From Ignavibacteria bacterium (lineage in GTDB: Bacteria; Bacteroidota; Ignavibacteria; Tepidaquicellales; Tepidaquicellaceae), in NCBI GenBank assembly GCA_016719565.1, contig JADJYU010000005.1, positions 372,001 to 436,000 on the forward strand: 64,000 nt of DNA. The letters run 5' to 3'. The notes under the pieces are model-generated. The model was not told where the DNA came from. It made no database searches and was given only the letters and a program-made list of their open reading frames with translations. The position numbers and the translations under genes are program-made. Positions 45,597-55,200 of the stretch are shown here, piece by piece (within the stretch, counting starts at the first letter, position 1; each line of letters begins with the position of its first letter).

Positions 45597-45765
45597 AATT
45601 TTAAAATTTGATTTTCAATAAAAATAAATCAAACAAGATATCCGATGTTTCACTAAACTAATAAAAACAATTTATTTTTCAAAACAAAATTTTCACTTTA
45701 TGTAGCTTTCTGATTCTCCCCTCCATCCAAACCCCGGCTTGGGATGTTCAAACTTATGCTTTTCC

Positions 45766-45853
45766 CACGGTGGAGTCTCCTGCTCTTTGGGACTCCGCCG
45801 TGAAGATAGTCTGTTTTCGTCAGAGTCACGGAAGAGCGCTGTAGACTCTGACG
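45766..45853. repeat. Two adjacent strong hairpins
   Basis: CACGGTGGAGTC pairs with GACTCCGCCGTG (45766-45777 and 45791-45802). CGTCAGAGTC pairs with GACTCTGACG (45818-45827 and 45844-45853), ten perfect pairs. They lie in the long gap that ends in the 21-bp array. The pair resembles the hairpin pair near 61.9 kb in arrangement, although the sequences differ. Confidence 0.75.
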
Positions 45854-45869
45854 AGGGAAAAAAAAATCC

Positions 45870-46405
45870 ATTTCAACGCCATAAATTCTAAATTCAGAGG
45901 CATAATTACTAAATTCATGCAGCCAAAATTCTGATTCAGCGCTTTATGACATACCTGCAACACTCCGTGTTACAGATTCAAAGCTGTACGATGCACCTTC
46001 AATGCGCCGGGTCGCAGTTACAATACATCTGACACAGCTTACAATTCGCCAAATCATCCGTACATTGTCTTACGGTATCGATTACAATACTCCATGCTAC
46101 TGATTCAAAGCAGTGCCTTACAAATTCAATTAGCTAAATTTCAATTGCAAAGAGGCAGATTGAAAATTCGATTCTCCAAATTTCATTTGCAAAAAGGCAG
46201 ACTGAATATTCAAAGTACCGGAATGTGATTTCATAACCGCACGTAGCCGCTTACAATGCTCCGAAATACAGATTCAATTCTGAATGTTACAGATTCAATT
46301 CTGTTTGTTACAAATTCAATTTACCGGAATGCTTTTACAATGCAGCGCAACACTACTTACAATACACCAATTTGCGGATACAATGCCGCGCGATACCTCT
46401 TGCAA
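45870..46405. repeat. 21-bp period degenerate tandem array, second locus
   Basis: Units of 21 bases can be followed for about 25 copies, for example AATTCAGAGGCATAATTACTA, GATTCAGCGCTTTATGACATA, GATTCAATTCTGAATGTTACA and GATTCAATTCTGTTTGTTACA. The core ATTCA at the unit start is conserved and the middle varies. An occasional unit is 22 bases. No convincing ORF spans it. The remaining part of the 1.05-kb gap (45597-45760 and 46406-46647) holds no gene I can support apart from the hairpins. Confidence 0.75.
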
Positions 46406-46647
46406 ACAAAAATATCACTTTTTTAATGGGGGCGAATTTTTACCCTATCCGAAAAAAACTGAAAGAGTTTAAACAACACTGCCCGCGAAAAGTCAATAAA
46501 ATCAATGCTTTACGGCATTTTTGAAAACAGTTCGGAAAAATCAGGAATTTCATATTTTGACGGATTTTCACAAATCGTGAAAATTGCAACTACACTTTTA
46601 AATTAAAACTATATAATTTATCAGCGCTGCTTATTCAGACAAGGAAT

Positions 46648-46773
46648 ATGCAGAAATTAAAAAAACAATATATGAAAAGAATATTAAAAACAGTTCCAAG
46701 AGCTCCGCCGGATCTTATTTATTTTTATAGATCAGAAAAATTATCTCTAAACATATTTCATAAATTTAAATAA
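46648..46773 (+). CDS. Possible small ORF, 41 residues
   Basis: ATG 46648, preceded by AAGGAA, reads MQKLKKQYMKRILKTVPRAP and continues PDLIYFYRSEKLSLNIFHKF to a TAA at 46771-46773. It lies 8 bases before the 234-residue gene on the same strand, as expected for a translated leader or a small cotranscribed gene. No family is known, and there is no second copy in the window for support. Confidence 0.35.
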   Translation: MQKLKKQYMKRILKTVPRAPPDLIYFYRSEKLSLNIFHKFK

Positions 46774-46781
46774 ATATTAAA

Positions 46782-47486
46782 ATGAACGAACATAAATTAT
46801 CGAAAGTACAGGAAAATAAATTAAGCACTTTCATCGATATAGAAACGGTCCTTGACAGAAACAGCTCCATTGTTACAGAAATACCTGCGCTTTCTGTTTC
46901 TGTTTTGGATTTCAAAAAAGTGATCTCCGATATTAATACGAAAGCGGTTAGGAGAAACACCGTAAGAAGAGGTGCATCCGAAACAAAAACCCTGAAGCGT
47001 ATTGAACTCGAGAATACTACTGTAGAACTCGCTTCAGCTCTCTATGTATTCGGACACAAGAATTCAGACGAAGTCATTAAAGCAATCGCAAACATACCGC
47101 CTTCTCTGCTTGACAGAATGCGCGACACTGAAGTGATTAATAAAGCGAATTCAATTCTAAATACGGTTACTGAAAATGCTGACGATCTCACGCCGTTCGG
47201 GATAACGCAGAGTGACATTGCGAGATTAAGGACGTGTATTGAAAATTACATAAGTTCAAACATAAATAAATCCGGCTCCCATACTGAAAGTGTTGTTATT
47301 ACGAAAACACTTAAAGAACTTTTTCAGACCGGCATGGACATACTTGATAAGGAAATTGACAGAATGGTTGATTCATTGCAGACAAAAGAGAAGAACTTTT
47401 ACGAAAGCTACTATGCAGTCAGATCAGTTAAAAATCTTGGCTTAAGACACAGAAAAGAAACAGCTCCTCAGCAGCAGGTGAATTAA
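46782..47486 (+). CDS. Uncharacterised helical protein, 234 residues, beside a 21-bp array
   Basis: A cytoplasmic-looking, all-helical, charged protein: MNEHKLSKVQENKLSTFIDI ... RRNTVRRGASETKTLKRIEL ... KTLKELFQTGMDILDKEIDR ... SYYAVRSVKNLG, ending in TAPQQQVN. The middle has FGITQSDIARLRTCIENYI. No family is recognised. A truncated, nearly identical copy starts at 63652. It is followed by a strong terminator and sits just downstream of the second 21-bp array. The C-terminal half may be a coiled coil (DILDKEIDRMVDSLQTKEKN). The first half is rich in Ser, Thr and Val. Confidence 0.75.
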   Translation: MNEHKLSKVQENKLSTFIDIETVLDRNSSIVTEIPALSVSVLDFKKVISDINTKAVRRNTVRRGASETKTLKRIELENTTVELASALYVFGHKNSDEVIKAIANIPPSLLDRMRDTEVINKANSILNTVTENADDLTPFGITQSDIARLRTCIENYISSNINKSGSHTESVVITKTLKELFQTGMDILDKEIDRMVDSLQTKEKNFYESYYAVRSVKNLGLRHRKETAPQQQVN

Positions 47487-47548
47487 CGGATAGACAAAAC
47501 TAGTAATAAAATTATTTGTTTCATCCGGTAATCTAAAACAGTTAAATC

Positions 47549-47594
47549 GTTTCCGCAAAGTCTAAAATTCACCCGACTCTGCGGAAACTTTTTT
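47549..47594 (+). terminator. Rho-independent terminator
   Basis: GTTTCCGCAaAGTC pairs with GACTcTGCGGAAAC over a short loop, followed by TTTTTT. It ends the transcript of the 234-residue gene. Confidence 0.88.
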
Positions 47595-47643
47595 AAAAAT
47601 GGGACATCGTAACTCGTCATTTGTAACTCGTAACTGTTCTTAT

Positions 47644-47675
47644 TAACTACTAACTATTAACTACTAACTACTAAG
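47644..47675. repeat. Heptamer repeat overlapping the stop of FG-GAP gene 1
   Basis: TAACTAC, TAACTAT, TAACTAC and TAACTAC precede CTAAGG. The reverse-strand stop codon TAG (47671-47673) is formed by the junction of the last unit with the coding sequence. Confidence 0.8.
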
Positions 47676-50600
47676 GTGTTATTTTTCCTATAAAATTAAA
47701 CGAATTATTATCAGCATACACTGCATCAGCCACATCTACAATTTCATCGCCGTTCACATCAGTCGGCAGATATCCCGAGTTGAAATTAAAGGCATCATTA
47801 TCAATCTCACTTCCGTCAGTCAGATCGATCGTCCCGTCCTGATTCACATCTCCGCTGTATATCGCAAACCGAAGCGGCGATGAATCCGCCTCTATCATAT
47901 TATCACCATATGCCTGTGTATTAGCTGTCGAGAAATAATAACTCAGCGATGATCCCGTAAACTGCTGCGCAGTCTTGCTCCATGTCTCTATTGAATTTCT
48001 GTGATGCATCACAAGATAATACTGAACTCCGTTGACTGCGTTGTAATAATTAAATGCTGCACTACCTGTTGTGGATAAAAACGACTTTGCCGAATCGACT
48101 ATTGCATAAGGTGTTGTACTGTTTCTTAATAAAACTCTTAATGTATCCGAGATCATTGTATTCGAACTGTTATTGTAAAATCCTTCAATGAACATAGTCA
48201 GATTTAAACTAACTGCATTTTGTCTTGGCCTGAATCCTCCTGAAGGTTCCGGTATATAATTAGAGTAATATCTCCACGGACCGAATTTCTGAAAAGGAAA
48301 ACTTGTCATTTTATACTGAGCGCGGGCACGCCATTTGTACTGCTTGTCAGAAATAAATCCTGTCATGTCCTGTGAGATATTTGTTCCGGTTAATCCGAGA
48401 TTCGTATATGCAGGAGGTGAGCTGTTATATGATGTACTGTTTGAAATAATACTTCCCGAAAAAGGAATTCCGTTTTCTTTAGTTTCATATACTATTCTTC
48501 CCTGACCTCTTCCAAACGGACTCTTTGCAAAATGCTGCAGTCTTACTGATCCGTTTGTTCCTGTGTTAGATTCTGAAGTGACTACATCCGAACTTCCGAA
48601 TTTAAACTGACGGACTGTTGAAGTAAGTCCGCCGTTACTTCCTCCGTAATAGACAAATGCAGCTCCTTCATCCTCGTTTCCATTGCTGCTAAAATAAGGT
48701 GCTCCAACTATTACATCAGAGTATCCGTCACCATTCACATCACCGGCTGATGAAACTGATATACCAAAACTTGCATACCAATTATCACATACTGCATTCC
48801 AGTCTGATGTCGGAGATAATCCTGAAGTTGATCCTTTATAAACAAATGCAGTTCCACTAATAATTCCGTGAGCGAAAAATCCATTTGCGCCAACTATTAC
48901 ATCCGAGTATCCATCTCCGTTTACATTCCCTGCGGTCGAAACTGAATTACCAAAATATGCACCAGCCTGATTACTTTCCGCAGTCCAGTTTGAAGTCAGA
49001 GACAATCCTGAAGCTGATCCGTGATATATAAAAACTCTGCCTTCATTAGTCTGACCGTTATCAAAACTTCCTGCTCCAACTATCACATCAGTATATCCAT
49101 CTCCATTTACATCTCCGGCGGTCGAAACCGATTCTCCAAAACGCGCACTTGCCTGATTCCCTTCTGCACTCCAGTTTGATGTCAGAGACAATCCTGAAGC
49201 TGATCCGTGATAGACAAATACTCTGCCTTCATCTGATTGTCCATTGTCATACCATAGCGCTCCGACTATTACATCAGAAAATCCATCTCCATTTATATCT
49301 CCGGCTGATGAAACTGATATACCAAAACCTGCATCAAACTGATTCCCTTCAGCGCTCCAGTTAGAAGCTAAGGATAATCCCATACCCGATCCGTGATATA
49401 CAAATGCAGCTCCTTCTTCCGCTTGTCCATTCCCAAGTCTATATGAACCAATTATTACATCAGAATATCCATCACCGTTTACATCTCCTGCAGATGAAAC
49501 TGAATTTCCAAAATTTACTCCTGCCAGATTTCCTTCAGCACTCCAGATTGAAGCTAAGGATAGTCCCGAAGCCGATCCATGAAAAACAAATACAGCACCT
49601 TCATCCGTTTGTTCGTTATCAAACAAACTTGCTCCAATTATTACATCAGAATATCCGTCACTGTTTACATCTCCTGCAGTACTGACTGAAATTCCAAAAA
49701 AAGCACTTGTCTGATTTCCTTCTGCGCTCCAGTTTGGAGAATATGATAATCCAGAAGCCGAACCGTGATACACAAATGCAGCTCCTTCATTCGATTCTCC
49801 AAAATCATAATTTGGAGCACTTACAATTACATCAGAGAAACCGTCACTGTTTACATCTCCGGCTGATGAAACTGAGTTTCCAAAATACGCATTTATCTGA
49901 GATGTTCCAGAGGACCATTCGGCAGTTGAATCGTTAGTAATACCCATACCGGTTGCTGATCCAGTATAAACAAAAGCAGCTCCTTCGCCTGTGCTGCCAT
50001 TATCATATTCATGAGCTCCTATTATTACATCACTGAATCCGTCACCGTTAATATCTCCGGCTGTCGCTACGCTGAATCCAAATTGCGAATTCGCCTGATT
50101 GCTTTCATAAATTATTGATGAACCGCCTTCAAGACCTCCTGAATATCCCAGATATACAAAAGCTCCTCCCTCATCTGTCTGACCGATGTCAAGATAATTT
50201 CCGCCGAGTATTACATCTGCATATCCGTCTGCATTCATATCTCCTGCTGTCGATACGCTTATTCCAAGCTGTCCATAACCCACTTGTGACCAAACCTGAA
50301 TTGCTGCGATTCCACTTGAAGACCCCAGATATGCATAGCATTTTCCCTGATCTGTCAGTCCGTAAAGCGGCGCACCGACTATCACATCAGAATATCCGTC
50401 TCCGTTCACATCACCTGCTGTGCTTACACTATACCCGAAAAATTCTCCGGTCTCTGTTCCGGTTCTTGTCGAAGTTGGCGATGCAGGATATGTCGCACCT
50501 GTACTGTGAAACACATAAACCACTCCGTCATTTGAAAAAGCAGAATTGAATCTATATCCACCGGTTATAATATCAGAAAATCCGTCACCGTTTACATCAC

Positions 50601-52089
50601 CGGCAGATGCCACACTGAAACCAAAATTTGCATCTGCCTGATTACTTTCAAATGTCCATGGCGATAATATGAAAGATATTCCTGTCATCGATCCTCTGAA
50701 TACATATGCTCTGCCTTCATTCGTCTGACCATTATCATAAAACGGACTGCCGATCACGACATCACTGTATCCGTCATTATTTAAATCTCCGGCACAGGCT
50801 ACGCTGTATCCGAAGTTTTCACCCGTCTGATTAGTTTCATATTTCCAGGCATGAACCGCCTGAAGACCGCTTGCAGAACCGTAATAAACATAAGCTCTTC
50901 CTTCATCTGTCTGCACACTGTCATAAGTCGGCGAACCTATGATCACATCACTGTATCCGTCGCCGTTTATATCACCAGCTGTAGCTACACTCCATCCGAA
51001 TAATGCTGATGCCTGATTGCTCTCTTTTGTCCAGTTGGGCGTCAATGATAGTCCGTTTATAGATCCGTGATAAACAAATACACCGCCTTCATCTGTCTGA
51101 CCGTTATCATAATAAGGAGCGCCGACTATCACTTCCGAATATCCGTCACCATTTACATCACCGGCTGTCGCCACGCTCCATCCGAATTTTGCCGATGCCT
51201 GATTTATCTCGGCTGTCCAGTTTGGTGTAGATGAAAGAGGATCAATTGTAATGGGATATACCGCGTCTTCATCATTTACGACAATGTCATAGCTCTTTGA
51301 ATTAATATTTGTATTAGAATTCTTTTCAAAGTAGGCTCTTAACTCCAAGCCGTTTGCATCCCATACCTTCAGCGAAGAATACTTCATCTTATGATCACCG
51401 TTCTTGTCAATGAAGATCAGCGCATCTCCGCCTGTCAGCATTTTCAGATTCGTTTCAGCTTTCATGTTTAATCTAAGCTGACCATTACCCTCAGGTTTGT
51501 TTTTGACAATGAAGTCCTGACGCATTCCTTTCTCATCGTTTGTATATTCAACTCTCAGGTTTTCATTCTCAATTGAGATAAAATTATTACTTGTGTTAAA
51601 TTCACTTGCTGAAAAATCCGTAAAGTAATTTTCAGTTGTCGTATTTAATTCCTTTGATACACTCTTAATTTTGAAATTAATATTCCAGTCATCGAGATAT
51701 TCATATTTCTTATCTGACTCTTCGATCATTTTATCTGATTCATCATACAATGCTACTTTATTATTTCGCAGCGAAGCAGTAAATCCGTTTTTATGATATA
51801 CAAATCTCATGTTGTTTGCGCGGTTAGGCGACTGATATGCATTCAGAGTTTCATTAAATGAAACATTGTATTCAGCTTTCTGAATGTTTGATAATGCTTT
51901 TGTGTACCAGTCAGAGGACTCAGGATTATCCGTTTCCTTCACATCTGATTTTTTAATTAACGCAGAAAGATCCAGCGGTGAGTCAGCAGTGAATTTTAAT
52001 TTATGACTGTCAGAAGTTTCAAAAGTAAATCCGGTAAATAGAACAGCCGCACAGAGAAGACATGTAAATATAGAAATAAAAGTTTTCAT
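47671..52089 (-). CDS. Giant FG-GAP (integrin-alpha-like) propeller protein 1 with dockerin-like C-terminal module
   Basis: About 1,472 residues from ATG 52089 (MKTFISIFTCLLCAAVLFTG, a signal peptide). An upstream extension of 33 codons is open but unlikely to be used. The N-terminal 290 residues (KLKFTADSPLDLSALIKKSD; FSASEFNTSNNFISIENENL; YPITIDPLSSTP) are shared by all three copies. Fourteen FG-GAP repeats follow, each FGxSVxxAGDVNGDGYSDVI(V/I)GA and about 55-62 residues, with DxNxDG calcium loops. Fourteen repeats would make two seven-bladed propellers. A linker with QHFAKSPFGRGQGRIVYET and PWRYYSNYIP precedes the shared module (LRNSTTPYAIVDSAKS, HHRNSIETWS, AYGDNM, DVNQDGTIDLTD and DVNGDEIVDVAD). 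It ends FIGKITP. It is secreted, probably an adhesin or surface display protein. Confidence 0.92.
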   Translation of the reverse strand: MKTFISIFTCLLCAAVLFTGFTFETSDSHKLKFTADSPLDLSALIKKSDVKETDNPESSDWYTKALSNIQKAEYNVSFNETLNAYQSPNRANNMRFVYHKNGFTASLRNNKVALYDESDKMIEESDKKYEYLDDWNINFKIKSVSKELNTTTENYFTDFSASEFNTSNNFISIENENLRVEYTNDEKGMRQDFIVKNKPEGNGQLRLNMKAETNLKMLTGGDALIFIDKNGDHKMKYSSLKVWDANGLELRAYFEKNSNTNINSKSYDIVVNDEDAVYPITIDPLSSTPNWTAEINQASAKFGWSVATAGDVNGDGYSEVIVGAPYYDNGQTDEGGVFVYHGSINGLSLTPNWTKESNQASALFGWSVATAGDINGDGYSDVIIGSPTYDSVQTDEGRAYVYYGSASGLQAVHAWKYETNQTGENFGYSVACAGDLNNDGYSDVVIGSPFYDNGQTNEGRAYVFRGSMTGISFILSPWTFESNQADANFGFSVASAGDVNGDGFSDIITGGYRFNSAFSNDGVVYVFHSTGATYPASPTSTRTGTETGEFFGYSVSTAGDVNGDGYSDVIVGAPLYGLTDQGKCYAYLGSSSGIAAIQVWSQVGYGQLGISVSTAGDMNADGYADVILGGNYLDIGQTDEGGAFVYLGYSGGLEGGSSIIYESNQANSQFGFSVATAGDINGDGFSDVIIGAHEYDNGSTGEGAAFVYTGSATGMGITNDSTAEWSSGTSQINAYFGNSVSSAGDVNSDGFSDVIVSAPNYDFGESNEGAAFVYHGSASGLSYSPNWSAEGNQTSAFFGISVSTAGDVNSDGYSDVIIGASLFDNEQTDEGAVFVFHGSASGLSLASIWSAEGNLAGVNFGNSVSSAGDVNGDGYSDVIIGSYRLGNGQAEEGAAFVYHGSGMGLSLASNWSAEGNQFDAGFGISVSSAGDINGDGFSDVIVGALWYDNGQSDEGRVFVYHGSASGLSLTSNWSAEGNQASARFGESVSTAGDVNGDGYTDVIVGAGSFDNGQTNEGRVFIYHGSASGLSLTSNWTAESNQAGAYFGNSVSTAGNVNGDGYSDVIVGANGFFAHGIISGTAFVYKGSTSGLSPTSDWNAVCDNWYASFGISVSSAGDVNGDGYSDVIVGAPYFSSNGNEDEGAAFVYYGGSNGGLTSTVRQFKFGSSDVVTSESNTGTNGSVRLQHFAKSPFGRGQGRIVYETKENGIPFSGSIISNSTSYNSSPPAYTNLGLTGTNISQDMTGFISDKQYKWRARAQYKMTSFPFQKFGPWRYYSNYIPEPSGGFRPRQNAVSLNLTMFIEGFYNNSSNTMISDTLRVLLRNSTTPYAIVDSAKSFLSTTGSAAFNYYNAVNGVQYYLVMHHRNSIETWSKTAQQFTGSSLSYYFSTANTQAYGDNMIEADSSPLRFAIYSGDVNQDGTIDLTDGSEIDNDAFNFNSGYLPTDVNGDEIVDVADAVYADNNSFNFIGKITP

Positions 52090-52261
52090 GGAGTTTATGT
52101 TTTGTGTTTTAAATAATTTTAACTTGAGACTATCTAAAAGTAAGCTTTTTGATTCGTCATTTGAAGCTCGTAACTTGAAAACCGTCATTCTAAACCATCA
52201 TTAGAAATTGTTTTATTAACTCATAACTATTTTCCTAACTCGTAATTCATAACTGTTCTTA

Positions 52262-52294
52262 TTAACTATTAACTCTTAACTCTTAACTATTAAG
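52262..52294. repeat. Heptamer repeat at the end of FG-GAP gene 2
   Basis: TTAACTA, TTAACTC, TTAACTC and TTAACTA heptamers run into the stop codon (TAA) of gene 2. The corresponding stretch at 56.9 kb has exactly one heptamer (TCTTAAC) fewer. Confidence 0.8.
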
Positions 52295-55200
52295 GAGTTA
52301 TCTTGCTCACAAAATTAAACCCGTTATTATCCGCATACACAGCATCAGCCACATCAACTATATCATCGCCGTTCACATCCGTCGGCAGATATCCCGAGTT
52401 GAAATTAAACGCATCATTGTCAATTTCACTTCCGTCAGTCAGATCAATTGTCCCGTCCTGATTTACGTCGCCGCTGAAGATACCATAACTGACTGGAGAA
52501 ATGTCAACCAACTTCTGATTGTCTCCAAATGCCTGCGATAAAGCTGTAGTAAAATTAAAATTCAGAATATCAGACGTGAATATCTGAGTAGTTTTACTCC
52601 AGGTTTCAATTGAGTTTCTGTGCTTCAGATGTAAATAATAATTTACGCCGTTAGCTGCGTTTGAGAATGTGAAGTATCCCAGTCCTGCAGAGCTGACAAA
52701 TCCTTTTGAGGAATTCGCAATTGCATAAGGCGATGTGCTGTTTCTCAAATAAATTATCATAGTGTCGTTTGTCATACTATTTGTTTCCGGATTATAAAAT
52801 CCTTCGATGTTTACAGTGAGATTAAGGTACAGAATATTCGGCTTTGGCTTGAATCCGCCTGCCGGTGTTGGTATATAATTAGAATAATATCTCCACGGAC
52901 CAAACTTCTGAAAAGGAAAACTTGTCATTTTATACTGTGTACGCGCACGCCATTTATATTGATATGACGGATTGAATCCTGTCATATCCTGAGAGATAAT
53001 TGTACCCGTTAATCCGAGATTGGTGAATGCAGGCGGTGTGCTGTTATACGATGTACTGTTTGAGATAATACTTCCGGAAAAAGGAATTGCGTTTTCTTTA
53101 GTTTCATACACAATTCTTCCGGTACCTCTGCCAAACGGACTCTTAGCAAAATGCTGTAGTCTGACTTTTCCATTTTCACCGGTATTCCCGGTGGAAGATA
53201 CGACCTGCGAAGATCCGAATTTAAATTGACGGACTGTGGATCTTAGACCGCCATTACTACCTCCGTAATAGACAAATGCAGCTCCTTCAAATGACTGACT
53301 ACTTCCTACAGCTCCGATTATTACATCAGAGTATCCGTCTCCGTTTATGTCTCCGGCAGATGAGACTGAAAACCCAAATTGTACATAATCCTTATTCCCT
53401 TCTGCACTCCAGTTTGATGACAATGACAAACCTGAAGCTGATCCGTGATAAACATAAGCTGCTCCTTCCAACGCTTGTCCATTTTGAATATTGTCCGCTC
53501 CAACAATTGCATCAGAATAACCGTCTCCGTTTACATCTCCGGCAGATGAAACCGATTCACCATATCTTGCATACGCCTGATTTCCTTCAGCACTCCAGTT
53601 TGATAACAAAGACAATCCCGACGCAGATCCGTGATATACAAATGAAGCACCTTCATTCGAATGACCATTATCATAATAGTATGCACCAACTATTACATCA
53701 GAATATCCGTCACCGTTTACATCTCCGGCAGTGCCGACTGAATTCCCATAATATGCATCAGTCTGATTTCCTTCCATACTCCAGTTTGAGGACAGAGACA
53801 ATCCCGAGGCTGATCCATGATAAACAAAGGCAGCTCCTTCGTTTAATTGTCCATTATCAAATATATGAGCTCCCACTATTACATCAGAATATCCATCACC
53901 GTTTACATCTCCGGCTGTTGAAACTGATCTACCAAAGCTTGCAAGCGTCTGATTCCCTTCAGCGCTCCAGTTGGAAGCTGTGGACAATCCTATACCTGAT
54001 CCGTAAAAAACAAAAGCTCTGCCTTCGTTTGATTGACCATTGTCAAAGTGATACGCTCCAACTATTACATCAGAATATCCGTCACCGTTTACGTCTCCTG
54101 CTGTAGAAACTGATCCACCAAATCCCGCACTATCCTGATTTCCTTCAGCACTCCAGTTTGAGGACAAAGATAATCCCGAAGCCGATCCGTGATATACAAA
54201 TGACGCACCTTCATCTGATTCTCCATTATCGAAAAGATTAGCTCCTACTATTACATCAGAGAATCCGTCACCGTTTACGTCTCCTGCAGATGATACTGAA
54301 TTACCAAACAATGCAAATATCTGATTTCCTTCTGCACTCCAGTTTGAAGTTAATGATAATCCTGAAACCGATCCGTGATATACAAAAGCTGCACCTTCGT
54401 TTGATTGTCCATTATCAAATCTAACCGCTCCGACTATTACATCAGAATAACCGTCACCGTTTACATCTCCCGCAGATGATACTGAAAAGCCGAACCATGC
54501 ATCAGCCTGATTTCCTTCAGCGCTCCATCCTGCAATTGTACTCATACCCGCTGCTGATCCGAGATAAACAAAAGCAGCTCCTTCATTTGTGCTCGGGTTA
54601 TCATATTCATTAGCTCCTACAATCACATCGCTGAATCCATCACCATTTATATCACCCGCTGTAGCTACGCTGAATCCAAACTGCGAATTCGCCTGATTAC
54701 TTTCATATATAATTACTGAACCGGAATTTAAACCACCTGAATATCCTAGATAAACAAACGCTCTTCCTTCATCCGTCTGACCGCTGTCAAGATAATTACC
54801 TCCGAGTAAAACGTCTGCATATCCGTCTGCATTCATATCACCAGCCGTCGATACGCTTATACCAAACTGACCTCCGGTCTCGTTGCTTTCTTTGGTCCAT
54901 ACAGGAGTGGAAGCAATAGTGGTTGCTGAACCCAGATACAAATAACATCGTCCTTCATCAGTCTGACCTCCGTCATAAAGAGGCCCGCCGACTATCACAT
55001 CAGAATATCCGTCACCGTTCACATCTCCTGCCGTGCTTACACTGAATCCGAAATATTCTCCGTTCTGTGTGCCGTTTCTTATAGCGCCAAAACTAAATGT
55101 CGTACCGTTTCCGCGAAGTATGATTATTACACCGTCATCTGAATATCCATAATCCCATCTGTATGCGCCGATGATCACATCTGAATATCCGTCAGCATTC

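Noticed and set aside
53276..54106. 276-codon plus-strand ORF antisense to FG-GAP gene 2, and similar ones in genes 1 and 3
   Set aside because: They mirror the repeated codon structure of the FG-GAP repeats and have low-complexity LH/RQ-rich composition with no start context.
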